Positions 49,405-57,956 of a stretch of DNA of 64,000 nucleotides are shown here, one piece after another. A model generated the notes under the pieces. The model saw only the letters and a program-made list of their open reading frames with translations. It made no database searches and was not told the DNA's origin. The DNA is taken from the NCBI GenBank assembly GCA_039931245.1, contig JBDTSH010000006.1, positions 1 through 64,000 on the forward strand, in the 5' to 3' direction. The position numbers and the translations under genes were made by a program. Positions within the stretch are counted from its first letter, which is position 1; every line of letters starts with the position of its first letter. The stretch comes from UBA4729 sp039931245 (lineage in GTDB: Bacteria; Patescibacteriota; Saccharimonadia; Saccharimonadales; UBA4665).

Positions 49405-51327
49405 CTACTCTTTCTTGTCGTCGACGACTTCACCCTCTAGTGGGGCGTCCGGTTCGTCACCTTTTCCTGGTGCCTCAGCCGACTTAGTTGCTTCTTCGTC
49501 GGCGCTATCTTTGGCCGCCGCTTCATACATTTTGGCACCAATTGGCATGATCTTATCATTTAATTCTTGGGCTGCCTTCTCTAGATCGTCTTTGCTGGCT
49601 TGGTCATCGGCCACGACTTTTTGGGCGGCTGCGACGGCCTCATTGAGCGACTTCAGATCATCTTCGCTGATCTTTTCCTTGTTGTCTTTGGCCATTTTTT
49701 CGGCTTGGTAAACCGCACTATCGAGCAGGTTGCGGGCTTCGACGGCGTCTTTTCGGGCCTTGTCTTCGTCGGCGTGGCTTTCGGCTTCTTTGGCCATTTT
49801 TTCGACTTCGTCTTTCTTCAGGTTGCCGGAACCGGAGATAGTAATACTCTGTTCCTTGCCGGAGCCTTTGTCTTTGGCATTGACGTGCAAAATACCGTTG
49901 GCGTCGATATTGAAGGTCACTTCAATCTGCGGGACGCCACGGGGAGCCGAAGGGATCCCATCGAGCACAAAGCGCCCGAGCGACTTATTGCCGTCGATCA
50001 TATCGCGCTCACCTTGACCGACATGAATTTCGACTTGCGGCTGATTGTCGGCGGCTGTTGAAAAGACTTCTGATTTGCTGGTCGGGATCGTCGTGTTGCG
50101 TTCAATTAGTTTGGTCATGACACCACCCATCGTCTCGATACCGAGCGACAAAGGCGTAACGTCGAGCAGGAGCACGTCTTTGACGTCACCCTGCAGTACG
50201 CCGCCTTGAATGGCAGCCCCAATGGCCACGACTTCATCCGGGTTAACCCCCTTCATCGGGTCTTTGCCAAAGATGGCTTTGACTTTTTCGACGACGGCTG
50301 GCATGCGCGTCATCCCACCGACCAGGACGATGGCATCGATGTCACTGGCTTTAAGGCCGGCGTCTTTGAGGGCCTTTTCACAGGGGAGGGCCGTTTTATT
50401 AATTAAATCACCGACCAACTGCTCGAGACGGGCCCGGGTCAGTTTGTGTTCAAAGTGCTTGGGGCCATCGGCATCGGCCGTCAAGAACGGCAGGTTGATG
50501 TTCACCTCGTGAGCGCTCGACAGTTCAATCTTGGCCTTTTCGGCTTCGTCACGCAAGCGCTGCATGGCGGCCTTGTCGTTACTTATATCGAGACCATGCT
50601 CTTTTTTAAATTCGTCGGCAAAATAGTTGATGATGACGCGGTCAAAATCGGCCCCCCCAAGGTGGGTATCGCCATTAGTCGATTTCACTTCAAACACCCC
50701 ATCGCCGAGCTCGAGGATGGAGACGTCAAACGTCCCACCGCCTAGGTCGTAGACAACGATTTTTTCATCGGTTTTATCGGCTTTATCCAGACCATAGGCC
50801 AAAGCGGCCGCCGTCGGTTCATTGATAATGCGCTTCACTTCCAAGCCGGCGATCTTACCGGCATCTTTGGTGGCTTGGCGTTGGGAATCGTCAAAGTAGG
50901 CCGGCACCGTGATTACGGCTTCACTTACTTTGTCGCCTAAGAAGGCTTCGGCATCGGCTTTGAGCTTTCCGAGGATCATGGCGCTGATCTCTTCCGGGCT
51001 ATACTCTTTATCACCCATTTTTACCTTGACGCCGTTACCGCTCTTGATAATTTCGTAGCCCATTAATTTGAGGTCGCGTTGGACTTCGGTATCGTTAAAG
51101 TTACGACCAATCAGACGTTTCACTTCATAAATCGTGTTGCTGCTGTTCGTCACCTGCTGGCGGCGGGCGACTTGGCCAACTAAACGTTCACCGTTTTTGT
51201 TGAGCGCGACGACCGACGGGGTGGTCCGATTGCCTTCACTGTTGGCAATTATCTCCGCTTTACCGGACTGCATGACGGCCATTGCTGAGTTGGTCGTTCC
51301 TAAATCGATGCCAATAATTTTTCCCAT
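49405..51327 (-). CDS. dnaK: Chaperone DnaK (Hsp70)
   Basis: 640 aa. Signature GIDLGTTNSAMAVM, DLGGGTFDVSIL, VLVGGMTRMPAV, then the substrate-binding domain and a helical lid ending in EGEVVDDKKE. It has its own CIRCE-covered promoter, so it is expressed apart from hrcA-grpE. The SD is AGGAG. The unit includes the 139-aa gene. Confidence 0.98.
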   Translation of the reverse strand: MGKIIGIDLGTTNSAMAVMQSGKAEIIANSEGNRTTPSVVALNKNGERLVGQVARRQQVTNSSNTIYEVKRLIGRNFNDTEVQRDLKLMGYEIIKSGNGVKVKMGDKEYSPEEISAMILGKLKADAEAFLGDKVSEAVITVPAYFDDSQRQATKDAGKIAGLEVKRIINEPTAAALAYGLDKADKTDEKIVVYDLGGGTFDVSILELGDGVFEVKSTNGDTHLGGADFDRVIINYFADEFKKEHGLDISNDKAAMQRLRDEAEKAKIELSSAHEVNINLPFLTADADGPKHFEHKLTRARLEQLVGDLINKTALPCEKALKDAGLKASDIDAIVLVGGMTRMPAVVEKVKAIFGKDPMKGVNPDEVVAIGAAIQGGVLQGDVKDVLLLDVTPLSLGIETMGGVMTKLIERNTTIPTSKSEVFSTAADNQPQVEIHVGQGERDMIDGNKSLGRFVLDGIPSAPRGVPQIEVTFNIDANGILHVNAKDKGSGKEQSITISGSGNLKKDEVEKMAKEAESHADEDKARKDAVEARNLLDSAVYQAEKMAKDNKEKISEDDLKSLNEAVAAAQKVVADDQASKDDLEKAAQELNDKIMPIGAKMYEAAAKDSADEEATKSAEAPGKGDEPDAPLEGEVVDDKKE

Positions 51328-51432
51328 AATATTCTCCTGTAATTTTAATTTCTCATTGAGCGCTCTAGCAAGGCGAGGTGCACTTCAGAGCTGACAAAGG
51401 GGCCGTAATATCGTCATTACACACCTCCCTCC

Positions 51433-51470
51433 AGTTTAGGAAATCAGCACTCAAGTGTCAAGAGTGCTAA
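51433..51470 (-). promoter_or_regulatory. CIRCE operator and promoter of dnaK
   Basis: On the minus strand TTAGCACTC-N9-GAGTGCTGA (51470-51444) matches the HrcA-binding CIRCE consensus with one mismatch. TTGACA (51461-51456) lies within it, 17 bp before TAAACT (51438-51433), so HrcA blocks the -35. Confidence 0.95.
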
Positions 51471-51490
51471 TTGTGTATTTTCTACAACGT

Positions 51491-51970
51491 CTAGCGGGTT
51501 GTCACCCGAACCATGGCGTGGCGGATAACGTCATCGCCCATGATATAGCCGGCCTGGAGCTCATCGCTGACGATTTCTTCGCTCCCCTCGCCCTCATCTA
51601 AACTGACGGCTTCATGGAGATGCGGATTAAATGGCTGGCCGACAGTTTTAATACGGGCGACGCCCAGGCCGGTCAGAGTGGCTTCAAATTGGCTGACGAC
51701 TCCTTGGACTCCTTTGACGAAGTCATTATCGGCCAGCTCGGCCGGAACGTGTTTGAGGGCGCGTTCAAAATTATCGATAACGGGCAGCAAGTCACGGATA
51801 AGCGCTGACTTAGTGCGGTCGCGCAGAGCACTCACCTCTTCGGCCTGGCGGCGGCGCAAGTTAGTGGCATCGGCTCGTTCACGCTGGAGGGCAGCCGTCA
51901 GATCCTGAAGCTGCTGTTGGAGTTGGGTAACATCTTCTTTGGGTGGTTTGGGGCTGGTTTTGTGGGGCAT
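51491..51970 (-). CDS. grpE: Nucleotide exchange factor GrpE
   Basis: 159 aa. A coiled coil (about 14-60) leads to the GrpE head domain (IDNFERALKHVPA...GVQGVVSQFEATLTGLGVARI...FNPHLHEAVSL). SD AAGGAG. It follows hrcA closely and is cotranscribed; the dnaK CIRCE lies between it and dnaK. Confidence 0.95.
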   Translation of the reverse strand: MPHKTSPKPPKEDVTQLQQQLQDLTAALQRERADATNLRRRQAEEVSALRDRTKSALIRDLLPVIDNFERALKHVPAELADNDFVKGVQGVVSQFEATLTGLGVARIKTVGQPFNPHLHEAVSLDEGEGSEEIVSDELQAGYIMGDDVIRHAMVRVTTR

Positions 51971-52012
51971 GTGGTCTCCTTGTCTAGGGTCGTTTAAATC
52001 GGTAAATGTTTT

Positions 52013-52723
52013 TTAGGCGTACAGCATTTCTTCTAGTTCCAGGCCAGCGCGGGCCACCAGGGCCATACCGTCGCGGTAACTTTGGCGAGTCGGGCCAAGC
52101 GTGCCGATATAACTGCGGTCCGAGAAAGGACTGCGAAAGCGGCAAATGATCAGCGAACAGCCGGCGCTCCGACCAATCGGGTTTTCTTGGCCGATGTAGA
52201 CGCTGAGTGGTTCATTCGGCGCGGCTTCACGCAACCATGGCTCGAGGTTATCGAGCAGTTGGGCCACCTGTCGTACTTGGCCGCCATTGATGAATTCCGG
52301 CTGACCGAACAAGTTACTGAGTCCGCTCATGTAGAGCTGACTGCCGATAGTGGCAATACTGAGATTATGCGTCAATTCAACTAAGGTGTCGACGGCGTTA
52401 CGGATCATTCGCTCGGGGGCGCCGGCCTGCTGGACTCGGGCGGCCAGGGCCCGCTCGCCCCGCCGTTCCGGGGGGGCCAATTCGCGGCTGGCGGCGGCCA
52501 AGACATTGACGTAATAGCGGTAGCCTTTGTCAGTCGGAATCCGTCCGGCGCTGGTATGGGGCTGCATAATGAAGTTCAAGCGCTCCAGTTCGGCCATTTC
52601 CGCCCGAATGGTCGCCGATGAAACAGAAAAAACTTTGGCCAGCAAGCTAGAACCGACGGGGCTCGCCACCTCGGCATACTGTTCGACAATGGCGCTCAAA
52701 ATCTTTTGCTGACGGTCAGTCAT
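52013..52723 (-). CDS. hrcA: Heat-inducible repressor HrcA, short form
   Basis: 236 aa versus about 340 in Firmicutes. The N-terminal winged helix is intact (TDRQQKILSAIVEQYAEVASPVGSSLLAK...SSATIRAEMAELE). Part of the dimerisation/GAF-like region is missing. It represses the two CIRCE sites here. Promoter: TTGACT and TACAAT, with a leader of about 30 nt. Confidence 0.93.
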   Translation of the reverse strand: MTDRQQKILSAIVEQYAEVASPVGSSLLAKVFSVSSATIRAEMAELERLNFIMQPHTSAGRIPTDKGYRYYVNVLAAASRELAPPERRGERALAARVQQAGAPERMIRNAVDTLVELTHNLSIATIGSQLYMSGLSNLFGQPEFINGGQVRQVAQLLDNLEPWLREAAPNEPLSVYIGQENPIGRSAGCSLIICRFRSPFSDRSYIGTLGPTRQSYRDGMALVARAGLELEEMLYA

Positions 52724-52753
52724 AGTCTACGTTGACCCTATTTACTTGAGGCA

Positions 52754-52792
52754 ATTGTACCTTGATTGGCACTCAATAGTCAAGAGTGCTAA
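52754..52792 (-). promoter_or_regulatory. CIRCE operator and promoter of hrcA-grpE, overlapping the gmk stop
   Basis: TTAGCACTC-N9-GAGTGCCAA (52792-52766 minus) is a CIRCE with one pair altered. -35 TTGACT (52783-52778) lies inside it, 18 bp before TACAAT (52759-52754). The TAG stop of gmk is the TAG of TTAGCACTC. Confidence 0.93.
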
Positions 52793-53523
52793 GAGGTCTC
52801 TTTCGTTTGGTCAAGGTAGGCGCGGATATCGATATCAAGCTGTTGGGCGACGCGGTGAGCGGCTTGTTTTCGCCTCGGCTCCGGCCGTTGGGTCGTCGCA
52901 ATCGCTTCAACTTCGCGCAGGGTGTCCGCCAGGTTGTCATTTACGACGGCAAAATAATGTTCGGTCGTCAAGAGCTGATCAATCTCCATTAGAGCCGTTT
53001 GCAGGCGTAGTTGCATATCGGACACATCGACGACGTCACCGTAGCGGCGTTGGAGACGGGCCTGCCAGGTGGTAAAGTCGGGCGGCAATAAAAAAACCGC
53101 CATCACGCCGCTGTCGATGGCCTTATATTCAGCGACGCCTTGCACTTCTAAGTCTGTCAGGGCAATTTTATGCTCATCGTGGGCCACCTGAATTTCGGCA
53201 ACGCTCGTGCCGTAGACATTGCCGCTAAATATTTTCGCTTCGATAAAGTCATGGCGCTGCAGCATGGTAGTCGCCGTCGCCACATCGATGAAGTGATATT
53301 CGCGGCCGGACTGTTCAATAACACCGTGGTTAATGCGCGGCGGTCGGGTGGTATGGGAGACGATATGATGGTAGCGGCCGGTGAGCAGCAGCTGATCTTT
53401 CACCGAGTCCTTGCCCGCTCCGGTCGGCCCGACCAACAATAAAATAGGCGTTTGTTTGATTAATTCACGGGTATTTTCGGCCGGCTGATAGGCGGCAAGG
53501 AGGTTCTGTAACTCTTTATCCAT
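52789..53523 (-). CDS. gmk: Guanylate kinase
   Basis: 244 aa. P-loop GPTGAGKDSV and the GMP-binding SHTTRPPR...GREYHFID are visible. It phosphorylates GMP to GDP. The C-terminal 60 residues are an extra basic extension (QRPEPRRKQAAHRVAQQ). GxGKD rather than GxGKG/S is a small variation. TATAAA lies 6 nt before the ATG (leaderless). Its stop lies in the hrcA CIRCE. Confidence 0.85.
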   Translation of the reverse strand: MDKELQNLLAAYQPAENTRELIKQTPILLLVGPTGAGKDSVKDQLLLTGRYHHIVSHTTRPPRINHGVIEQSGREYHFIDVATATTMLQRHDFIEAKIFSGNVYGTSVAEIQVAHDEHKIALTDLEVQGVAEYKAIDSGVMAVFLLPPDFTTWQARLQRRYGDVVDVSDMQLRLQTALMEIDQLLTTEHYFAVVNDNLADTLREVEAIATTQRPEPRRKQAAHRVAQQLDIDIRAYLDQTKETS

Positions 53524-53616
53524 CTTTCATTTATAGCAGGGACACCGCTGGAGGGCAAGTTTAAGCTACCGACAGAGCCCCGGGCGGGCGGTAGCTGCCA
53601 GTATCATTGCGGCCGT

Positions 53617-54780
53617 CTAATAGCGGAGGATGGCGGCGGCCGATCTGGCCACTTCGGGCATGATCGATTGCTCAATGTTGACGACGCGACCATTCGTCTC
53701 CCAGACGAGTTGAGCAATCGGATGAATGGCGGCTTGGTGGCCAGAAAAACTAAGAACGGGGACGGCGCCGATATTGTCCCGCACGGTGTCGGTCGTTTGT
53801 CGCAACATGCTGACTAATAAGCTGCCGATCCGACCGCCCTTGGCCGCTTCCCGCACGGCCGGTAAGCCCCGGATGGCCCTGCCTGGGCTCTCCCCTTTCA
53901 ATCGCTGATAGTCGGCGATTGCGCGACTGTGGGGTGGCTCGACAACCTCGAGCCTGATTATCTGGGCCGCCTCAGAGGCAAAGGCCCGGGGTGGGGCGCC
54001 GCCATATGAACCGGCCACGCTAGCTGTCAGTAAATAAACGTAGCGGCTGGCGGCCCGATATTCGGCAACCTCACTGTCCGTACCGGCGAGTAATAACGGC
54101 AAGGCGCTGTCGGCTTTCGCCATAATGAGGTTATCGAGCAGCCGCCAAAACTGGCGCCGCTCGGCCGCTGCGATGTCTTTCGCGCCGCCGCGACCGTTGT
54201 AGGTAGCGCCGGCAGCTCCGCTGCCGGCGGCCGAGCGCTGCTGCTCGCCCGGGCTGAGTTCATCAATCTGGAGGGCCGCCGCGAGACTGGCCGGGAGGAG
54301 CGGCTTCGCCGGCACCAGTTCGCGGGCACTGCCCCGGTAGAGGGCCGGGGCGCGTTGCGACACTACTAAAACGTAATAATCGGGCAGATCATTCACTAGG
54401 CTAAAAATAGGGGCCAGGTGAAACGTCTCGTCGACCGCCACGTAGGCTTCGGTGTCAATCGGTAAATAAAACATCTGAAGCAGGCCGGGCGCGGCACAGA
54501 GCAACAAACCTTCGGTCGTTTTGCTCCAAAACGTTTGATCCTCCAGCAAGCGCTCCAGCTGAGTCGCCAGTTCGCTCACGAGCGGGCCGCCGTCCCCCTG
54601 CTGTACGAGAATATCGCTGGCCCGCCGAAAAAGGTTCTTACAACGGATCCGGTCTTCGGCGAGATGCAACCGACTGGCGGTCCGATGGGTCGGCAAGTAT
54701 ATTGTCACGGCCGGCGGCTGCTTCAAGTGAGTTAAAAGGTTGGTAATAGACTCTTTTGATAAAACCACCGGGTACTCCAA
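53617..54780 (-). CDS. Bacterial eRF1-like protein (baeRF family 3)
   Basis: 387 aa. VTIYLPTHRTASRLHLAEDRIRCKNLFRRA and the FWSKTTEGLLLCAAPGLLQMFYLP region match the baeRF3 family of archaeo-eukaryotic release factor-like proteins, with an acidic/Gly-Ala-rich linker in the middle and a catalytic-like C-terminal domain (VLSFSGHQAAIHPIAQLVWETNGRVV). A ribosome-associated rescue or hibernation role is inferred from the fold. A TTG start at 54780 is chosen because AGGAGG lies 5 nt upstream; TACAAT about 20 nt further gives the promoter. Confidence 0.82.
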   Translation of the reverse strand: MEYPVVLSKESITNLLTHLKQPPAVTIYLPTHRTASRLHLAEDRIRCKNLFRRASDILVQQGDGGPLVSELATQLERLLEDQTFWSKTTEGLLLCAAPGLLQMFYLPIDTEAYVAVDETFHLAPIFSLVNDLPDYYVLVVSQRAPALYRGSARELVPAKPLLPASLAAALQIDELSPGEQQRSAAGSGAAGATYNGRGGAKDIAAAERRQFWRLLDNLIMAKADSALPLLLAGTDSEVAEYRAASRYVYLLTASVAGSYGGAPPRAFASEAAQIIRLEVVEPPHSRAIADYQRLKGESPGRAIRGLPAVREAAKGGRIGSLLVSMLRQTTDTVRDNIGAVPVLSFSGHQAAIHPIAQLVWETNGRVVNIEQSIMPEVARSAAAILRY

Positions 54781-54915
54781 GGTCGCCTCCTTTTTTAAGT
54801 CGCCCCTCAATTGTAAAAGCCGGTGACAAAGCGTGCCGTGATTTATTTAACAATTCGCGGCCTTGGCGCGTCAACCGGATGACTTGATTCCCAAGTTGAC
54901 AGTTGGCCTTCCGCG

Positions 54916-55563
54916 CTAGCTATCGTCTTGATCGGCGAATAGTCGTGTTTTGAGTAGGAGTAGTCGCAGAAATACCAGATGCAGGTGCAGGCCAATAAAT
55001 AATCCGCCGGTCACGACAATAATTTGACCAACCTCGACCGCCAGATTCTCTGAGCGGGCCGCCGCGACAACCGCCAGGGCGAACGGCAACAATCGGCCGA
55101 CAAATACTTGCAGATACAACAGCCAGCCGAGCAGCACCGCCAACCGGATGAACAAGAGCATTATTTCGTAGCGGATGAGCTTGCGGCGCGGCACGTTGAC
55201 ATAATTTAGCTCCTCCTCCATCTGGACACCGTGGCCCAGGGCGCTGACAATATTGACCGCGAACAGATAGACGATGATGCCAATGGCGGCCCATAACAAA
55301 AAGAGCGGCGCGTTACTGGCGACGGGGTTACGGGCGAGCGAGTCGGTTATCTGGTGATAGGTGGGCGCCGACAGACTATGGGCGGCGCCCAAACCCTGCT
55401 GCAGCACGCCGCTACTGCCGTAGGTGGCGACCAAGCTAATAAAGACGGTACCGACCGCCAGGACGGCCATGACGATGCCACTGAGTATGGACGGGGTGAG
55501 GACGGCCCGGGTGTGTTGGCTGGTGGCTTTGATCATGTCGCGGGTGAGCTCATCTTGGCTCAT
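54916..55563 (-). CDS. Four-helix membrane protein, unknown function
   Basis: 215 aa. Hydrophobic segments at about 25-47, 87-107, 132-153 and 180-205. No family is recognised. It lies upstream of the baeRF-like gene and downstream of lepA on the same strand, but is spaced from both. Confidence 0.65.
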   Translation of the reverse strand: MSQDELTRDMIKATSQHTRAVLTPSILSGIVMAVLAVGTVFISLVATYGSSGVLQQGLGAAHSLSAPTYHQITDSLARNPVASNAPLFLLWAAIGIIVYLFAVNIVSALGHGVQMEEELNYVNVPRRKLIRYEIMLLFIRLAVLLGWLLYLQVFVGRLLPFALAVVAAARSENLAVEVGQIIVVTGGLFIGLHLHLVFLRLLLLKTRLFADQDDS

Positions 55564-55647
55564 TGTAAGTCAGCGCTCCGAAATATCCTAGAGGGCCGGC
55601 TCCGGCGCGGCATAACGGAGGCCAGCGGACCGTCGCCGAGGCGCGCT

Positions 55648-57426
55648 TTAATCACGTTTGAGCATCACCGTGAAAGCTTCGGCGGGGATTTCGACTTTAC
55701 CAAAACGCTTCATGCGCTTCTTGCCTTTGGCTTGCTTGGCGAGGACTTTCTTCTTGCGCGAGACATCACCACCGTATAAACCGGTCGTCACGTCTTTGCG
55801 GTACGCCGAAATATCGGCCCGGGCAATAAACTTGCCGCCGATCGCGGCTTGCAGGGCGACCTGGAAGTTCTGACGCGGGATGACCTCTTTGAGTTTGCCG
55901 ACAATGTCGCGGCCCAGGCGATCGGCCTCGGAGCGGTGGACCATGACCGATAAGGCGTCGACAATTTCATTAGCGACATAAAAATCAAGCTTGACGAGGT
56001 CTTCGGCGCGGTAGGCATGGAGCTCGTAATTGAATGAGCCGTAGCCGCTGGTGATACTTTTGAGCTGATCATAGAAGTCCGTTAACAGGTTAGCCAGCGG
56101 TGCTTCGAAACTCACCAGGGCTCGCTGCTCGACATAGCTCAAGTTCGTCTGCCGGCCGCGCGTGCTGACTATCAGCTGAATAACCGGCCCGACGTACTCC
56201 TGGGGAACGACGATTTCACCTTTGATCCAGGGCTCCCGGATCTCCTTAATTTGGGCCGGATCGGGCAGATCGGCCGCGCTCTTGATATCGATCTCTTGGC
56301 CATCGAGCAAGCTGACCTGATAATCGGTCGAGGGGTTGGTAATGACGAGGTCGAGGTTATACTCCCGCTCCAGTCGTTCGCGGACAATATCCATGTGCAA
56401 GAGCCCCAAAAAGCCGATGCGGACACCAAAGCCCAGCACCGGAGAATTTTCGGGAGCAAACTGTAAAGCCGAGTCACTCAAACTGAGTTTTTCGATGGCG
56501 TCCTTGAGGTCTTGGTAAAACTCGTTGCTGACAGGGAAAAAGCCGGCATAGACAAATGGCTGGACGTCTTTATAACCGGGCAAAGCGACGACGGCCGGGT
56601 TGGCGGCCAACGTGACGGTGTCGCCGACTTTGGCCTGACGGGTCGACTTGAGGTTGGTGACGATGTAGCCGATTTCGCCGGCCTGCAAGCCCGTTCCGGG
56701 TGTCATGTCGGGCTTGAGGGCGCCGATTTCCAGGGCGATGCCCGGGGCACCGGTGTTGAACATTTTCAACGGGGCACCTTTTTTGATGGCCCCATCAAAC
56801 ACCCGGACATAGAGGATGACGCCGCGATAATCATCATAGTAGCTGTCAAAGATCAGGGCCCGGGTGGCCGGCGACGCCGAACTCTGGGGCGGGGGCACGT
56901 CACTGACGATCCGTTCCAGCACGGCGGGCACACCAAAGCCCGTCTTGGCCGAAATTTGTAAGATATCTTCTAACTTGCAACCCAACAAACTGACGATTTC
57001 GGCCCCGACACTCGCCACATCGGCCGCCGGCAAATCGATTTTATTGAGCACCGGGATGATGGTTAAGTCGGCGGCCAGCGCCAAGTAGACATTGGCCAGG
57101 GTTTGGGCTTGAATGCCTTGGCTGGCGTCAACAATTAGCAGTGCGCCTTCACAAGCCTCGAGCGAGCGTGAGACTTCATAGCTGAAGTCGACGTGGCCCG
57201 GCGTATCGATCAGGTTTAATTCATAGCCGCGGTAGGCCATGCGGACGGGGGCCAGCTTGATGGTGATACCCTTTTCGCGCTCTAAATCCATTCGGTCGAG
57301 TAGTTGGGCCTTCATATCGCGCAGTTGGACGGTACCGGTCAGCTCGAGTAAGCGATCGGCCAGCGTCGATTTGCCGTGATCGATATGGGCAATAATGCTG
57401 AAATTTCGAATTTTAGATTGTTCCAT
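55648..57426 (-). CDS. lepA: Elongation factor 4 (LepA)
   Basis: 592 aa. GTPase motifs AHIDHGKSTL, DTPGHVDF and NKIDLP, EF-G-like domains and the LepA-specific C-terminal domain (ARADISAYRKDVTTGLYGGDVSRKKKVL) are all present. It helps back-translocation and assembly of ribosomes. TATACT lies 8 nt before the ATG (leaderless). Confidence 0.97.
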   Translation of the reverse strand: MEQSKIRNFSIIAHIDHGKSTLADRLLELTGTVQLRDMKAQLLDRMDLEREKGITIKLAPVRMAYRGYELNLIDTPGHVDFSYEVSRSLEACEGALLIVDASQGIQAQTLANVYLALAADLTIIPVLNKIDLPAADVASVGAEIVSLLGCKLEDILQISAKTGFGVPAVLERIVSDVPPPQSSASPATRALIFDSYYDDYRGVILYVRVFDGAIKKGAPLKMFNTGAPGIALEIGALKPDMTPGTGLQAGEIGYIVTNLKSTRQAKVGDTVTLAANPAVVALPGYKDVQPFVYAGFFPVSNEFYQDLKDAIEKLSLSDSALQFAPENSPVLGFGVRIGFLGLLHMDIVRERLEREYNLDLVITNPSTDYQVSLLDGQEIDIKSAADLPDPAQIKEIREPWIKGEIVVPQEYVGPVIQLIVSTRGRQTNLSYVEQRALVSFEAPLANLLTDFYDQLKSITSGYGSFNYELHAYRAEDLVKLDFYVANEIVDALSVMVHRSEADRLGRDIVGKLKEVIPRQNFQVALQAAIGGKFIARADISAYRKDVTTGLYGGDVSRKKKVLAKQAKGKKRMKRFGKVEIPAEAFTVMLKRD

Positions 57427-57623
57427 GTCGTGTAAGTATATCGCCTCCCGGCATTCTAACCATACACTTCGCGCCGAGGAAGCCCGAGGCGGCCAGCCCG
57501 AGGCGGCTATGTGGCCGTATCGTAACAGAGGTGGTGCCGAAAACGATACTCGGCGCGGGGGGCGGGATGGTTTCAGCGCCCTCGCCCCGACTGTTATACT
57601 AGAATCATAAATTTAGGAGGTCT

Positions 57624-57956
57624 ATGCCCCGCAATATCTCACACGACCGACTCATTAAAAACGAGCAGATCGTCCGGGAACATAACAGCCGGACGACGCA
57701 TCACCTCCGGAAGTTATTGCATAATGATAAAGTGGCCGTCGCCAGCCCGCTTAATTTTATATGTGAATGCTCGAATCTGGAGTGCCAAGCCCTCGTCGCC
57801 CTATCGATTCAGCACTACGAAGCGATCCACCAGCGCCGTGATCGGTTCGTCATTAACGTCGATCACCTGGCGCCCTCGGTCGAAAAGATCGTGGAGCAGC
57901 GGGCGGGTTACGCCATTGTCGAAAAGTTCGAGCTGAGCGCCGAGACGGACTCTTAG
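57624..57956 (+). CDS. Small CEC-motif protein, unknown function
   Basis: 110 aa. The core FICECSNLECQALVAL has three Cys (CEC...C) likely to bind zinc, followed by HYEAIHQRRDRFVINVDHL and ending KIVEQRAGYAIVEKFE. Similar short proteins are common in Actinobacteria but lack an assigned role. TAGGAGG gives a strong SD, and TATACT lies about 28 nt upstream. It overlaps the murJ stop by 4 bp. Confidence 0.78.
   Translation: MPRNISHDRLIKNEQIVREHNSRTTHHLRKLLHNDKVAVASPLNFICECSNLECQALVALSIQHYEAIHQRRDRFVINVDHLAPSVEKIVEQRAGYAIVEKFELSAETDS

Noticed and set aside
57482..57507. Two direct copies of GCCCGAGGCGGC upstream of the CEC-motif gene
   Set aside because: Only two copies, GC-rich low-complexity sequence, and no link to the promoter at about 57595; probably chance.
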